Position numbers and translations under genes: made by a program. A stretch of DNA of 64,000 nt, taken from positions 71,768,418 to 71,832,417 of the forward strand of contig OY978526.1 in the NCBI GenBank assembly GCA_963854835.1, read 5' to 3'. The notes below the pieces were generated by a model that saw nothing but the letters and a program-made list of their open reading frames with translations, made no database searches and was not told the origin of the DNA. Source of the DNA: Megamerina dolium (lineage: Eukaryota > Arthropoda > Insecta > Diptera > Megamerinidae). Below, piece after piece: positions 34,300 to 47,200 of the stretch; the first letter of the stretch is position 1, and every line of letters begins with the position of its first letter.

Positions 34300-35350
34300 A
34301 ATATTTTTTGGCTCAGCCGATCCCTTTGGAAGTCTTCCATGCAAAATGCGCGAACGCGAAACATCGGAAAATCGACAAATAATCCCACAGCTGCATAGAT
34401 ATCCCCCCATTAATCTTTCTTTCCCAACATATCTTTTGGAAATACAAAATATACACATACAAAATGTAAACAAAAATATCAGAATATCTCATTGTTACCC
34501 ACAAGTCGCCCCTAGAGTGATAAAATGCCTGACCAACTTTTAATTATTTTTTATTTCCAATATTTCTTTAGCCTATTTTCACGCCTTTAGGAGGCTTCCA
34601 TGCAAAATGAATGCTCGAATACCGGCAACTCCCACTGCTATGTAAGTATTGCGCCTAGAGCGATAAAATCCACGACCGGCCCCCATTCATTTTTTCATCC
34701 TCACATTTCTTTTGGACATATTCCCTATATCTACCCCTTAAAGGGGGGCTTTCATACCAAAAGAACACAAGAGTACCAGAAAATGCGATAGCTGCCCACA
34801 AGTCGCCCCTAAAGTGATGAAATGCATGACCAACTCTCATTAGTTTTTGCTTTCAAATTATTTCTTTTGGACATACTTATTCCTTATTGAACAAATTGCC
34901 CAGGAGTCGCCCCTATAGCGGTGAAATGTATGACCGGCCCCCAATAATATTTCCTTCTCAACATTTCTTCTAAATATACTTATTTCCTATCTCGAAAATT
35001 TATTGCGTCTTTCCACACAAAATGAAGGAAAAAATAGAATCGATAAATTCACATGGTTGCCAAGAAGTCGATCTTAAGATGGTGAAATCTGTCACCAACT
35101 CTCATTAATTTTCCTTTTCCAAAATTTTTTTTTGGAATTACTTATTCTTACTTATTACTTTTCTCCACATCTTAAGGTGTCACTTATGCAAAATGAACTC
35201 AGACGCACTTGCTGCTGCCCACAAGTCACCTCTAGAGTGATGAAAATATTACAAGAGCTCATTATTTTTTTTTTTTTTTTCAATATTTTCTTCAAGCATA
35301 CCTGTTAGCTCCAACTCTCTTGTGGGCTTCTCTGTAAAATATATGCTTTT
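34300..35350 (-). repeat. Degenerate tandem array, reverse orientation of the 60.5-62.3 kb family
   Basis: GTCGCCCCTAGAGTGATAAA-type phrases occur near 34505, 34651, 34803, 34912, 35068 and 35225 (spacing about 110-157 bp), each followed by TGACCAACTCTCATTA or TGACCGGCCCCCA. Complemented, they read TGGTCATGCATTTCATCACT then CTAGGGGCGAC, matching CATACATTTCACCGCTCTAT and GGCGATTC in the plus-strand array near 60968. No protein is encoded. Confidence 0.7.
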
Positions 35351-36698
35351 TTTTATAATGGATTAGGATTCATGACGTCACAATTTATGTAAAATTTTAT
35401 AAGCACAGTTTGTCTTAAGTAGTATATATTTTATACATTAATATTATTTTAATTATTTTCATAATATTTTATTTATGTATTTTTAAACACTTTGTATAAA
35501 TATCTTCAGCTTAAGACGAGAGCTGCGCTGCTGCCTGCCTGTGCGATTAATGAATTTCAATTTTGTTCTACTAAGTATATTTTCGTTTAGTTGATTAGAG
35601 TTCTTTAAACTCGCTTGAACTTTGTGTTGTTTCCTCTGTTTCTATATATTTATATATAATTTTTTAGTACTTTCTTATTCTTTTGTATTATTTTTTACGC
35701 AATTTCTAATTTTTTTTTTTTCTTTATAGATTTAATTTTTTGTATTTTCTATTTTTGCTTTGTATGCGGTTTTTTTTGTTTGTTTGTTTTTATTTAGCTA
35801 TCATTTTATATGTTTACTGGAATCTCTACAAATAATTACCTGTTTCGTGATACGTGTTGAATAGAAAAGAACTGCAAAATATCTGATTCTACCTTTTTGC
35901 TCTTGTTGTTGTTGTTTTGTGCATATTTCTACCTGTTCACTTCTAAGAAGTTTTAGAGCATTTATTGAAATAAATTACGACATTGTACTGTGAAATATGC
36001 GGCACACATTAAAGTAGCAGCAATAAAGCACAAACAAACAACATTGGATATACTCGTTGGTATAATGAGTTAATAAGAAAAAAAACAAAAATAGGTACGT
36101 ACAAATGCTTGTAGATGAGTAAACATAAAAAGGAAACTAAAAAATTGTACTTTGTATTGTATTTAACCGATATTTTTCAAAATTTCTGTATATTTATGTG
36201 TGTGATGGTGTGTGTGTTTTCATATGAATGATGTCAATGATGTTAGAATGCGGAAGGGATATACTGTTATAATATACGAATAAATCGGAAAAAATCTGAC
36301 CAATAGGTTTAGGATATTTACAAGGTCTCATAGAGTCATGTGCAATAATTTCATATTCTATTGCAACTCAGATGAGGTATAATAAACCAAAAATATAGCA
36401 TGAAAAATTGTATTGTTCTAAGACTTTTTTGTACTAAAGTCATGACAAACAACACCTTTTAAACTATTGTCGAATTTTATCATCTCTTGTTAAATTATAT
36501 ACTGTTTTTACTGTTAGAATTTGACTTGAATTTTACACGTTCCTGGGGATTCTTTTTTTTTAATTTCACTATTAGAGTTTTTACATCTTGATCTTGATCT
36601 TTTATTACATTCACGTATAGTGGATTTTTTCAAATTAAAAATTTTTTCATTTAATTTTGATTGTTCATACATAGCTATTATGACTATTTAATATGAAT

Positions 36699-36731
<33 letters not shown>

Positions 36732-36985
36732 GTTCGATTTTTTTCCAATAAAATCGAATAACCTAACCTTCATATTCATTTATATATATTTGACAATGGA
36801 AGCAATGATATTAAAAAAAAAAGCCCTACAGTCTGCCTAGCACGACCTATTAATACACTTCGTTCATAAGAACGAATAATAATCGAATTTTAGCTTATAA
36901 AATAAATAGCGATACTATTGAATGGATGGTAGCAATCATTTTGTATGACAGCGAAATTATTGATGCTTTCAATATGAATATACAT
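35351..36985. other. AT-rich spacer with (GTT)n
   Basis: A GTT tract lies at about 36701-36731 and a TGTGTG patch near 36198. No gene is supported. Confidence 0.5.
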
Positions 36986-36988
36986 TTA

Positions 36989-37583
36989 TAGCCTAGACAG
37001 AAGGCAGCCTTAATCCGGATTAACGACACACTTAATCCGAATAAAAAACTAACCTGACAGACAGACTGCAGTATTGCGGATTAACTAAACAGCTGGATGC
37101 TGCCGTCTTCCTGGAGCTGGTTGACGAGAACAACAACACCCTAACTGAACATGAATTTTCATGTTTTCGAAATCGTAGTCTGTTACAACAATAACTAAAC
37201 AGCTGATTGCTCTTTTATTAGATCTGCTCCCTTTACATTACTATCACTATCAATTTCTGTCATCTGTCACTCTCGATATGAGAAAATCTACAAGAAGTAC
37301 ATGAAGTGAAAATGATCAGAAACTTGTAAATTGACATTCACAGTTCGTAATTGACAGCTGAATTTATTTGTTCGCCAAGGCTTTTCATGTCGAAAACTGT
37401 TAAAAATTATTGAAAATTTTTTTTAAAGCGAACACACCTATTGTTTTGTAAGTTGGATCGAGAAAAATTCACAATAGAAATTTTTCAACAGTGTTGCCAT
37501 CGTAAATTGCCCTAATCCTCTTTAATTTTGAGAATTATCTCGTAGAGTTAATGCGGATTAGCTGCAATTAATGCCGGAGTTAA
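36989..37583 (+). mobile_element. Harbinger-like MITE, second copy, 3' end lost
   Basis: It begins TAGCCTAGACAGAAGGCAGC after TTA (36986-36988), so a TWA target again fits PIF/Harbinger. The interior follows the 9801 copy closely (TTACTATCACTATCAATTTC, CACTCTCGATATGAGAAAAT, TTCACAATAGA), but the closing inverted repeat is missing. A 96-bp extra segment (37096-37191) sits between two copies of TAACTAAACAGCTG. Confidence 0.85.
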
Positions 37584-37589
37584 TCAAAT

Positions 37590-38410
37590 GTTTCAAATAA
37601 TTCTGTCACTTTGTATGGGTGTTACATTAAATAAAGGGCATGGCGTGCTGATTTCTAAAGAAATTATTTCTATCTGCAACATTAATCTTCGTTCCAAATA
37701 TTGTTATCCTAAACAAAATATTAAGTAAGTTATGGAGCGTGAAGATTTTAAGAAATTGCGGTACTTTGTATGGGAGCTACATTAAATTGTGGGTGTGGCT
37801 AGGCCATTACTTCCAAAGCTATTGACCTTTGCAATAGAAATTTGCATTCCGAATATGGCTGTCCTAGATGAGAGATTAATTAAGTTATGGCGGATAAAAG
37901 TTGAAAAACTTTTTGTGAAATAATAGGCGTGGTTTTTCCATTTATAACGAGACTATTACTCACTACAATATTAATCTACATACCAAATATGATTGTTTTT
38001 GATGGAAAATTAAGCAAATTTTTGTGTGTTTAAAGTTTTTAAAAAAGCCATAACTTTGTATGCGTAGTTTGCCCATTTCCTGCAAAATTATTACCAATTA
38101 CAGTATTAATCTAAGCGCCAGATATTGTTCTAGAAGGAATTGAGATTTTTTAGGTTTTTTGGGTTATTGTGGCTACCCTCTCTCACTCTGAGAGAACCCA
38201 CTTAGACCAGAAAGAGACCCATTGAAATCAGTTAAAATGGGTTAAAGTAAAAAAAAAAATGCCCAAGTTAGTAATTTTGATTATTTCGTGTGGGCGTGGC
38301 AGTTAAGCGAGCATAACCACTTTAAATAGCATTAACAAAATTGGGCAATGCCTAGTTCGAGCGAATTTTCGTCACAATATCTCAAAATTTGTTCAAGTTA
38401 TCGTGCGAAT
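37590..38410 (-). repeat. Mini-me-like element, reverse orientation
   Basis: Repeated modules TTTGTATGGGNGNTACATTAA, GGGTGTGGC / GTGGGCGTGGC and AAGTAAGTTATGGMG are complements of the CCCATACAAA, CCACGCCCAC and CATAACTT modules of the family. The right end reads TGTTCAAGTTATCGTGCGAA, complement of the TTCGCACGATAACTTGA head. About four modules of roughly 120-170 bp are recognisable. Confidence 0.7.
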
Positions 38411-40035
38411 CTACTATATTTCAGTGCAATTTTTTTTTTTTTTCTCTCAGCGTAGCAAGTTGAATGTACAATTGAAACAATATTTGCAATTCGACAATAT
38501 TTAATTCACAAATGGATACATAAAATATTTATTTGCATACGTTTATTTAAATAATTTTTGTCTTTTTTTTTTTTATATTCATAAGTATTTTTTATTTTTT
38601 GTTACTGCCTGCAATGTCATTCCTCATTTATTTTAATTTTTTTTTAACATTAAAAATACGTGTTATTTTTTACTTTATTATTATTTTGAATGTTTTTTGT
38701 TATTGTTCTTTTTTTTTTTTGTATTTCATGAGAGTAGTACAACAACAAAATAGTTAATAATAAAACAAGTAAACTTAAAATAATTTGTATGTAGTCATAA
38801 TTGCACAAATTAGATTCAGTACGAATAGTTACTTAAACAAGTTGCAAGTTTATACTCTCGCATGGGGGGAGAAAGTTTCTAATGACACTAATACTCTCGT
38901 TTGAGTTTATATGTATTTCATATATAAATTCCTATTAGTGTACATTGCTCATTAGTCTTCTGCTGTATTAAATTCTTCCAAGACGAACATAAAATCCAAT
39001 CTGCGACAATTCTGTTCAAGGTACAATTAACAAAATTTCGTGTTATTATGGTTTTAGCTGCAGTATTTGGCTAACCACATATATATCATGGATGTACATA
39101 ATTTTGTGTACATGTGATTTACCTAATCTCAAAGCTAATGTCGTAGTAACATCACCTTATGCATTGAGAAATGTCAAATCCAATTTAGCAATTTTAGCAA
39201 CTAAGAACAATAATATGCATCAAAAAGCAATAAAAAAAAAAACGAAACAGCTATTTTAATAACACCACCTTTTTAATTGTACCATCCATGAGTAGCATTT
39301 TATTCACCCACAATATATAAAGTACTCTTAAAAAGTGGGTATATTTCACAACCCATTTTTCTTTTTATCCTGGTTTTTTTTTTTTTTTTTGTTGAAATGA
39401 AATATATTGAAATAAATAAATTTATTTTCCTTTTTCGTTTTTCTTAAACAAAATTGTGTCGCATTTTATGTATACAATTGCTTATGTATTTGTATATGGT
39501 ATATGGGTATTATTTATCATATGAAATAAATATATTGTTTTTGTTTTTTTGTAGTTGTATTGTATTTTTAATTTTTTTTTTATTTATTATTTAACGAGTA
39601 GCTTTATTATGCGTAATTAAATTTACTGCAATGCTTTATAAGCAATTAACAGCAACACTTATATACATGTATCTCTATTTAGATACACATGTATATAAAC
39701 ATATTATATTAATATACATGTGTATCTATTTAGATATGTATATATACATTTAAATTTGTATGCAAAAAGTAAGCAAAACATCTTTTTGATTGACATTTTT
39801 AGGTTAAATATTTAATTTTGTTGTTGTTTTTGTTTTTTTTATTTTATTTTTTTTTATTTGTTGTTAATATATCTTGTTTTCATATACAAGTAAATGTGAT
39901 ATTTTCTTAAATATAAATTGCATTTACTTTTCAATTATTTATAGCAACAGTTCTATATTAATACATAAGATCTTTTAACCCTTTTCAAAGGTTAATTATG
40001 AAATTGTGTTTGTGATAGTACAAAAGGGGTGCTTG
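38411..40035. other. AT-rich spacer with long poly-T runs and hairpins
   Basis: Several T-runs exceed nine bases. Imperfect palindromes built on ATACATGTRTATC and its complement around an ATTTAGAT core lie at about 39659-39697 and 39711-39748. No gene is supported. Confidence 0.5.
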
Positions 40036-40450
40036 GTAGCACTGAACTTAAGCTAAGTTTGCTAAGTATACTTAGCATCTACAGTGATATGCGCTATGTC
40101 AGGTACTTTTTTGCAGTTTTAGCATTAAATTATTGACATTAACTAAGGAAGAGTTGCTAAAGTGCTAAAACTAAGTCGCACGAGAACTTTTCTATTTCTT
40201 TTTCATGATGAAGTTCATATAGAAGTTCCTTTGATTCGAAGTTTGTTCTTTAACAGACATCTTATCTCAATAGTCAACAGCGAATAGTCATTGAAATTGA
40301 TTGACAGTACTGAACTTAGCAATTATGCTAAGTATACTTAGCTGTAATAGCGATACGCGGTAAGTCTGGTACTATGCTGGTGTTGATTTAGCACAAATTG
40401 CGAGTAAAATGTAGATAATATTTCTAAAGTACTGAAACCAAGTCTAGTTT
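40036..40450 (+). repeat. Diverged tandem duplication with a perfect 16-bp palindrome
   Basis: Two halves about 270 bp apart share ACTGAACTTA, then the perfect palindrome GCTAAGTATACTTAGC (40061-40076 and 40327-40342), GCGATAYGCG-like text and GGTACT, later TTAGCA and CTAAAGTRCTRAAACYAAGTC. The palindrome stays exact while flanks have diverged. Confidence 0.75.
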
Positions 40451-41443
40451 CTCAATAAATTTTCTAATTACACACATTTTATGCAGATCCATTCTATCCG
40501 TGTGGGCGTATAAGTAACAATGTTACAAAATTTATCACACTTTAGTATCAATTGCTTAAATATCAATCATATAATCAATTTAAATTGTATAATTAATATA
40601 ATTACAACCTTCATTGTATTTGAAATGCTTGGAATAACTAAATCGTTTGATAATTTATCAATCGTTCAACAGGGCGTATGAGTAATATAGATTAAATGAT
40701 AATTACATACATTTTCGAGGCCCCCAAAAAAAAAACCCGCTAGGTAGCTAATGTTACAAAATCCAACAAGATCTCTACTAAGCTATGCTTGTTCTTTAAT
40801 GCCCATAAAACCAAGTCTTTTGCCTTCAATCAATATTACACTGTGTATCCGGCAATTGATTTTCTATGAATTATAATTGTTTGGTAAAATTTAAGTCCTC
40901 TACGACTTTCTATATTCGAAAGTGAATATTTGCCATGAAAAATGCTTCTAATGCAGCTCTGCAAAAGTGATGACAAGAAGATTCTAATATCAGACAAGCC
41001 TTGATAAGAAGAAATTGGATGCCAGAAAGGCTGGACTAAGGTTTTTTGCAACTCTTTGTGTCAAATATGTAAATTATTAGTATTCAATATGCAAAATTTA
41101 TCATGCTACAACGACCATTTTTTATTTTCCACATTCTAAATGGAAAACTGCTCAATCATATCGCTCTCTTGCTATCATACTACATATTTAGTTACATTTA
41201 TATCCAATCATATTACACTTTACATAACATAATTCAATTATAACAAGTCATTGTGGATATTTAGCATCTTGGCATCCCCCAAAATTGACATCCAAGTATA
41301 TCAAATGTAGAAAAATATAATATAAATCACTCTCAACAATTGCGTCGTATTACATTAGTCTTCTGTATTTTAGCTGTTCAGCATAAGGGTGCTGTATCGA
41401 AATGGATTTTAATCTTTTTATATCGTTATACATATGAGTAGCA

Positions 41444-41489
<46 letters not shown>

Positions 41490-42954
41490 TCGAATACCTG
41501 TTGGGGATTATGTATGTAAAGTCATGTGAGGGAAGAAAGTTATATGTGTAAGAAGAGTATTCAAATATTGGCAAACTCCTTATAAATTATATGTACATAC
41601 GAATGAATGTTAAACCAATGTATATGTATACTATTTCAAAGGTAATTTCGTCCTTTTTCTGCCCTTGAATTTGAATACGGAAAACATTTCATACCCAAAC
41701 CGCTTAATCACATATGTATAAATACATACATATGTACATATGAGTCCATTATACATAGCATATATGTATATTCAATGCATGATGGGAATAATATGGTGAG
41801 TACAAATGTTAAGGGTGCTTTCATATTGTGGTTGATATATACACCCTTACATTTATATTTACAATATATTACTCCCTTATTTCGCATATACTTGAGTATA
41901 TAAGCACCTCAGCATGTATTGTATGTTTTAAATAGTGAAATTCTAATTTAATTGCATTAATAATCATGCTAGTAGCAATAATGCAGCTGTTTGTGCATTT
42001 AAATTCTATATAAAAAACCCCCCCCCAATAGAACATGATTTCTTTCTTTTTCTATCTTTAGAGTACACATGAACTCTCTTTCCTTTTCTCTCTGTTTATT
42101 TCATATATAAATTGTAGCTTGTTGTTGTATAAATGTGCATTCTTTCAATTTAATTTTTTCTTGTATCTCAATAATGACTTGTGTTTGTATGTTTAGGTAC
42201 ATTTGTACCTAAACTTTTTAACAATAATAACACAATACATAACATGCTTATAGACGACTTTATAAGAAACAACAACAACAACAACAAGGAGAACGACAAG
42301 AAAAATGCCGGTCAGCCAACCACCATATTGCATTGAATAGACGGTAGGGAAGCTGCTATTATACACACACACATTGTATATAAGCACAGTCTCATAAACC
42401 GGCTCAACCACCACCGGCAACAATAATAACACCGGCTATCAGTAAAGCGCATACTCATATCAATGCATACACACACACACGCACACATTTAAAGTGTTGA
42501 AAAATAAAAACAACAACATTTTCATGGTTGCCACATTTACGACTTATGTTTCCATGTTCCACACAAATTGTCGCAGTTGAAAAATTCTTTTGCATTTTTA
42601 TATTATAGCAGAAATAGAAATGAAAAACAAAAACAAGAAAATCGATAAACAAAAATGATAATGAACATAATCATCATCATCATCATCATCATCATTATCA
42701 TAGTCATCATTCGTTTGCAATTAATATTTTCTTAACATACAATTTCCGCAAGTCACGCACACACACACACACACACACAATTACATGTATCAAACTTTAC
42801 TATATGGAATGTATAATTTATAGCAGACGCACAGTGTCAACTTCTCATGTAAAGTGGCGCAAAAATGATAAAAGTCATTTAATTTAAATAAAATTTAATA
42901 TTTGTAATTATTTGATTGAAATTAACTTTTCAGTTTGCAAATTTACCATATTGC
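40451..42954. other. AT-rich region with microsatellites
   Basis: An AT/TA tract at about 41448-41482, a C-run near 42020, CAA at about 42270-42286, ATC at about 42669-42695 and AC tracts near 42471 and 42757-42779 are visible. No gene is supported. Confidence 0.55.
40925..41000 (+). repeat. SINE body fragment
   Basis: GAATATTTGCCATGAAAAAT, GCTTCTAATGCAGCTCTG and CAAAAGTGATGACAAGA follow the order of the SINE body near 22930-23000 with short deletions. Confidence 0.55.
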
Positions 42955-43260
42955 TATATTGCCACGCCCACTTCCCATATGAATTAATTATTTTTTTTTA
43001 AGTAAATCAATAAATATATGTAGTATTGTCGGAAAATGCGATATATTTGTTCAATAGAACGTTCTTGTTGCGCCAAAAGAAAAGCGTCGCTTTGCCACGC
43101 CCACTTTAATCATTATAAATAACTCGCAAACTAATATTAGTAAGAAAAAAAATTTAAGTGGTATATAATTTTAACATTTAATGCTCCTAATTCTCAGAAA
43201 AATGATAGCCGTACTGTCACGCCCACTTTAAATATTTTCAAATTATTTTTCTCGTGTAAA
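42955..43260 (+). repeat. Mini-me-like fragment with three CCACGCCCACTT modules
   Basis: TTGCCACGCCCACTTCCCAT (about 42959), TTGCCACGCCCACTTTAATC (about 43094) and TGTCACGCCCACTTTAAATA (about 43216) are spaced about 120-135 bp, matching the module architecture of the family. Confidence 0.6.
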
Positions 43261-43479
43261 ATCAGCTTGATTGGACGCGGACAAAAATCGAAATTGTATT
43301 GAACGAAACTCTGAAAACGTTATTTATGTACCATAGACTTTATACTTTTGTCATAAATCAGGTTTGAAAACTTGATTTTTGACATTTTTAATAATCTCAT
43401 TCACCAATAAAAGAAAGGTTTTCTACGCAACTCTCAATGAAAAGAAAGAACTAGTCCCGAGTCCACTTTAAATGTTTTT

Positions 43480-44278
43480 TTTTTTTAACCACATATTTTT
43501 CGAAATTTTCGTGAAAGCTTTGAGGACTTACATCACGAATGATTTGCTCGGTATTACTTTCCATCAGTGTGGATATCCATTGCTTGAGATTATCTTGTCA
43601 CCGAATATTTCCTTCAATAAATCAAGAGTGATACGGACCCAATTAGGAGATTGTTGCCATTGACGGCGAGAGTTCGATTTTCGTCGTTATTGAAGAAGTT
43701 TGACCCCATGGCGCCTCTGTCTCATAAAACCTCACCAATCAATGAATTTTCCGGTGAACATCAGTGAGTCATCGTCAGTTGATGTATCACCTGTGAATTA
43801 GTGTCGCCCCAAAATTGAACAATTACACGTTTGTGAGCAGAAGTTGTCGAGCTTTAACACTGCCAGCTTAATTTTCTTCGTTTTTGAAAAAGTGTGACCC
43901 TATTACGCTTTAGGCCAATAAAGCCACAAAAAATAGCGCATTTTTTTTTTTGTGTGTGTTTCGGTAGTTAATTTGGTCACCCGTGCATTAATGTTGCCCG
44001 GAATTTGACAATTTTTGTTATTCCGAAAGCAACTACGTCCGAATATGGCGGTAACTATTTTATCGATCTTCCAACAGTTCAAAGAATCAATTACTGAACT
44101 CACGTCGAGAGCAATAGTCGGCTGCCTTCAATTCTTGCACAAATTGAATATTGTAGGCATATAAAATACTTATTCAAAAACTTCGATAGGTGCAGGTTAA
44201 GTTATTTTTTAGTGAACATTTATTTGGGAAATAAATTTCCACAATTTGCAAACGCTGCTCGCATGTAAATCTCAACAT
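43480..44278 (-). pseudogene. Decayed DD41D-type mariner relic
   Basis: On the minus strand the start MLRFTCEQRLQIVEIYF (near 44278) matches MERLTSEQRLQIVQLYY of the 57.4 kb copy. Further on, FFNNDENRTLAVNGN corresponds to FFKNDAGVNVTVNGD, and LLKEIFGDKIISSNGYPHWK corresponds to LLREHFGEQIISRFGPVDW. Multiple stops and deletions are present; the catalytic triad cannot be read in full and the ends are not defined. Confidence 0.65.
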
Positions 44279-47200
44279 GATGAAATGTTAAGGAATACTG
44301 AATAAAACAGCGGTATGATTTGTCAAATTTATTATAATAATTTCAGAATTTCTGTCCATTGGAAAAAAAAAAAAGGTTCTTCAATGAAGCACACAATAGG
44401 TTCCCAAAGAAGCCTATGAACAAGCTGTTCTTTTTTAATTGTTGTTTGTATTAAATTGGAACATTATTTAAAGTAAATGTACTTACATTAGCAGCGTTCG
44501 AACGATAAAACCGTCATAATAGCATTTTTTCTGAACTTGGCTCATCGACAATTTGAAAAAAATTATACTTGTGTCGAAAAAAAAATAATTTTTTGTATCG
44601 CCTAAAAAAAAAAATAATTTTTGTATCGTCTGAAAAAAAATTGAATTTCTAAATTATAACATAAATTGTTACCATTTTTGCCCAACAGTGGAACACTGTG
44701 AGACATGGCGTACTGTTGCTGCATCAACATTGTCGTACTATATTGCGTCCCTTTTTGTTTTACATATATTCGTACATTTCTCCGTACAAAAAGTCGCTGT
44801 CCGATAACTACACAATTATTCAATGTATAAGTATACCCCCTAGGGCAATAATGATATGGCAATGGTGGTGGTGGTGGTGGTGGAGATTGTGATGTTTCAG
44901 TTTGAGTACTGCTCATTCTTTCTATCTATCTCTCTCTCACTCCATCTCTTTCGTTCTCTTTTTGAGCGCATTGTTACAAATTTATGTACAATACTCTCTT
45001 TTTTGATATAAAAAACAGTCTCTCATTTCCGCGACTACTCTTTCATCACTTTCAATGTGTATGAGTGTATGTGCCTGCTTATGTGTCAGTATTAGCAGAA
45101 AGTGACGTTGTCTGCCTGCGCTAGATTTTGTATTATTTATGCGCCGTTTTTAGAATAGCCAGGGAGGGGGCGGCTGGGTAAATTGCTTTATTTCAACGTT
45201 TTCCATAATTTATATGACTTTGTAGTGTTGTTTGTTTGTTTACAAACGTATGCCAACAACAATAGCATGACGAACGGCGCCGACGTCGTTGTTTGCAAAA
45301 AGAATAATCAATTGTTGTTGTTGTTTTTTGTGTTATCTCAACCGATTCAAGTGATGGGGGAAGACGGCAATTTTTGCGCATGCAAAATAATGAAAAAGAA
45401 AGTGAAATTATTTTCAATGTATTTTTGTGTATACATGCAAATGTATATAAACATATTCATATATACATTTGTATATATGCACTTGGCTCTGTAAATACAA
45501 ATACATTTATATGTAAATGTGTGTATTTCTGACTTGTTTGATTTGTTGTTGTTGTTGTTGTTGTTGTTGGTTTTATTGTTGTTTCTATAATTGACTATAC
45601 TGAATTTTTTCAACGAATTGACAAAGCTAACATTTTGCTCTTCCATTGACAGTCAACAAATTGCACAGAGATTCAATAAATTCTATCAAATTAAAGTGTT
45701 CTTTGAAAAAATATGTACATTTTGTAAGGGTTTTTGGAAACAACTTTGATAATATCACCAAATAATAAACCTACGTCAATGTCAATATTAATTGAGATTG
45801 AATTTATACAAAATTTTGCATAAAAAATATCAATCATTGTCTATTTAGGGTTCTTTTATAAAGCATATTCCTAAAAAAAAATTGATTAACATGAATTTAT
45901 ATCAATCATTTTCTATAAATAATCAATAAAAACTAGTTTATACATCAGACTGGCAGTTGTCATAAATGTATTGTGAGGTGAATTTACGTCAGTCATTATT
46001 TTCTATTAAATTGCATTACTAAAAAGATATTGTCTATAAGCCTCCTTAGAATTTTTAATACATCTTTTGCATTATCGTTAGACCTGAACAATGTTGAAAC
46101 TGTAAATTTGCCGCAATAAACTTGCAATAGTCATTATATCTTTTTTACTTTATTTTATACGATGGATACACTACACGTATACCGTAATTACACAAATGAG
46201 TGAACATCTCATTTGATTTTTTTTTTTATAAATGAATTATATTTTTTGCCAATTTTATTTTTTATTATTTCTTTTCTAACTAACATAATCATTTTTTTTT
46301 AAATCAATGGTTACTATCATCCACAGTACAGAATAAGGCGCCACTCCATGCGATTACAACATGCTCTTTTACGCTAGTATACCTACATATTTATTGCTCT
46401 TAAGCTGAAGTATAATACATGTGTAATACATAAGCAGCTAAATATTAAAAAAAAAAAAATAATATCTTCTAGATTTCTGAAGGTTTTATTCTATTTATGT
46501 TCTCTATTATAAGTCGGGGGAAAGGTCTGTAGGTTGGGATGGTCTGTAGAAGGGAACAATTGATTTTTTACAATTTTTTATTTTAAGATTCATAATGTTT
46601 TAGATGTTTTACCCGTTGATGTTCGGATTTTGCTACATTATATCTATGACTGTTCTCAGAAAATAAATGCAAACTTAATATTTCAAAAATTTATTTTGAA
46701 AATTGTTCAAAAGTGATCAAAAATAAATGCGAAGTTTTATAAAATATAACGTATAATATATAAGTGCTCTATTCTGTTCTATTCATTATATCTCTTCTCA
46801 GAAAATAGATATACAGCGAATTTTTTTAAATATGATCAAAGATAAGTGGAAATATCAGCAAAGTGTTCTCCAATTTTATTATGCAAAAACATTTATGGCG
46901 ATATTTTAAAATTCAAAAAATATTTAATATATTTTAAAAATGTCCTTAAAATAAATTTGTCGTTTTCTTTTCCGTTCTGTATTTATTTGTTTATTTTTAG
47001 TAATCTTTTAAAATTAAATGTAATTCTAAAATTCACAATATGTTAGATTTTAGTTGTCAAAGCATTGACGGAGAGTAAAGTTGAACATTTATATACAATA
47101 CTTAATCTTAATTTGTTGCGTCGTTGTTTTTTCAAAATGTTCAACTCTAATCCTTCACAGTTGAAATTTAAGTTGGCGCTCATGTTCTAATGTAGTATAG

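Noticed and set aside
44602..44916. Proline-rich frame starting MSSTQTETSQSPPPP
   Set aside because: The proline run is a GGT microsatellite read backwards; the remainder has no recognisable similarity.
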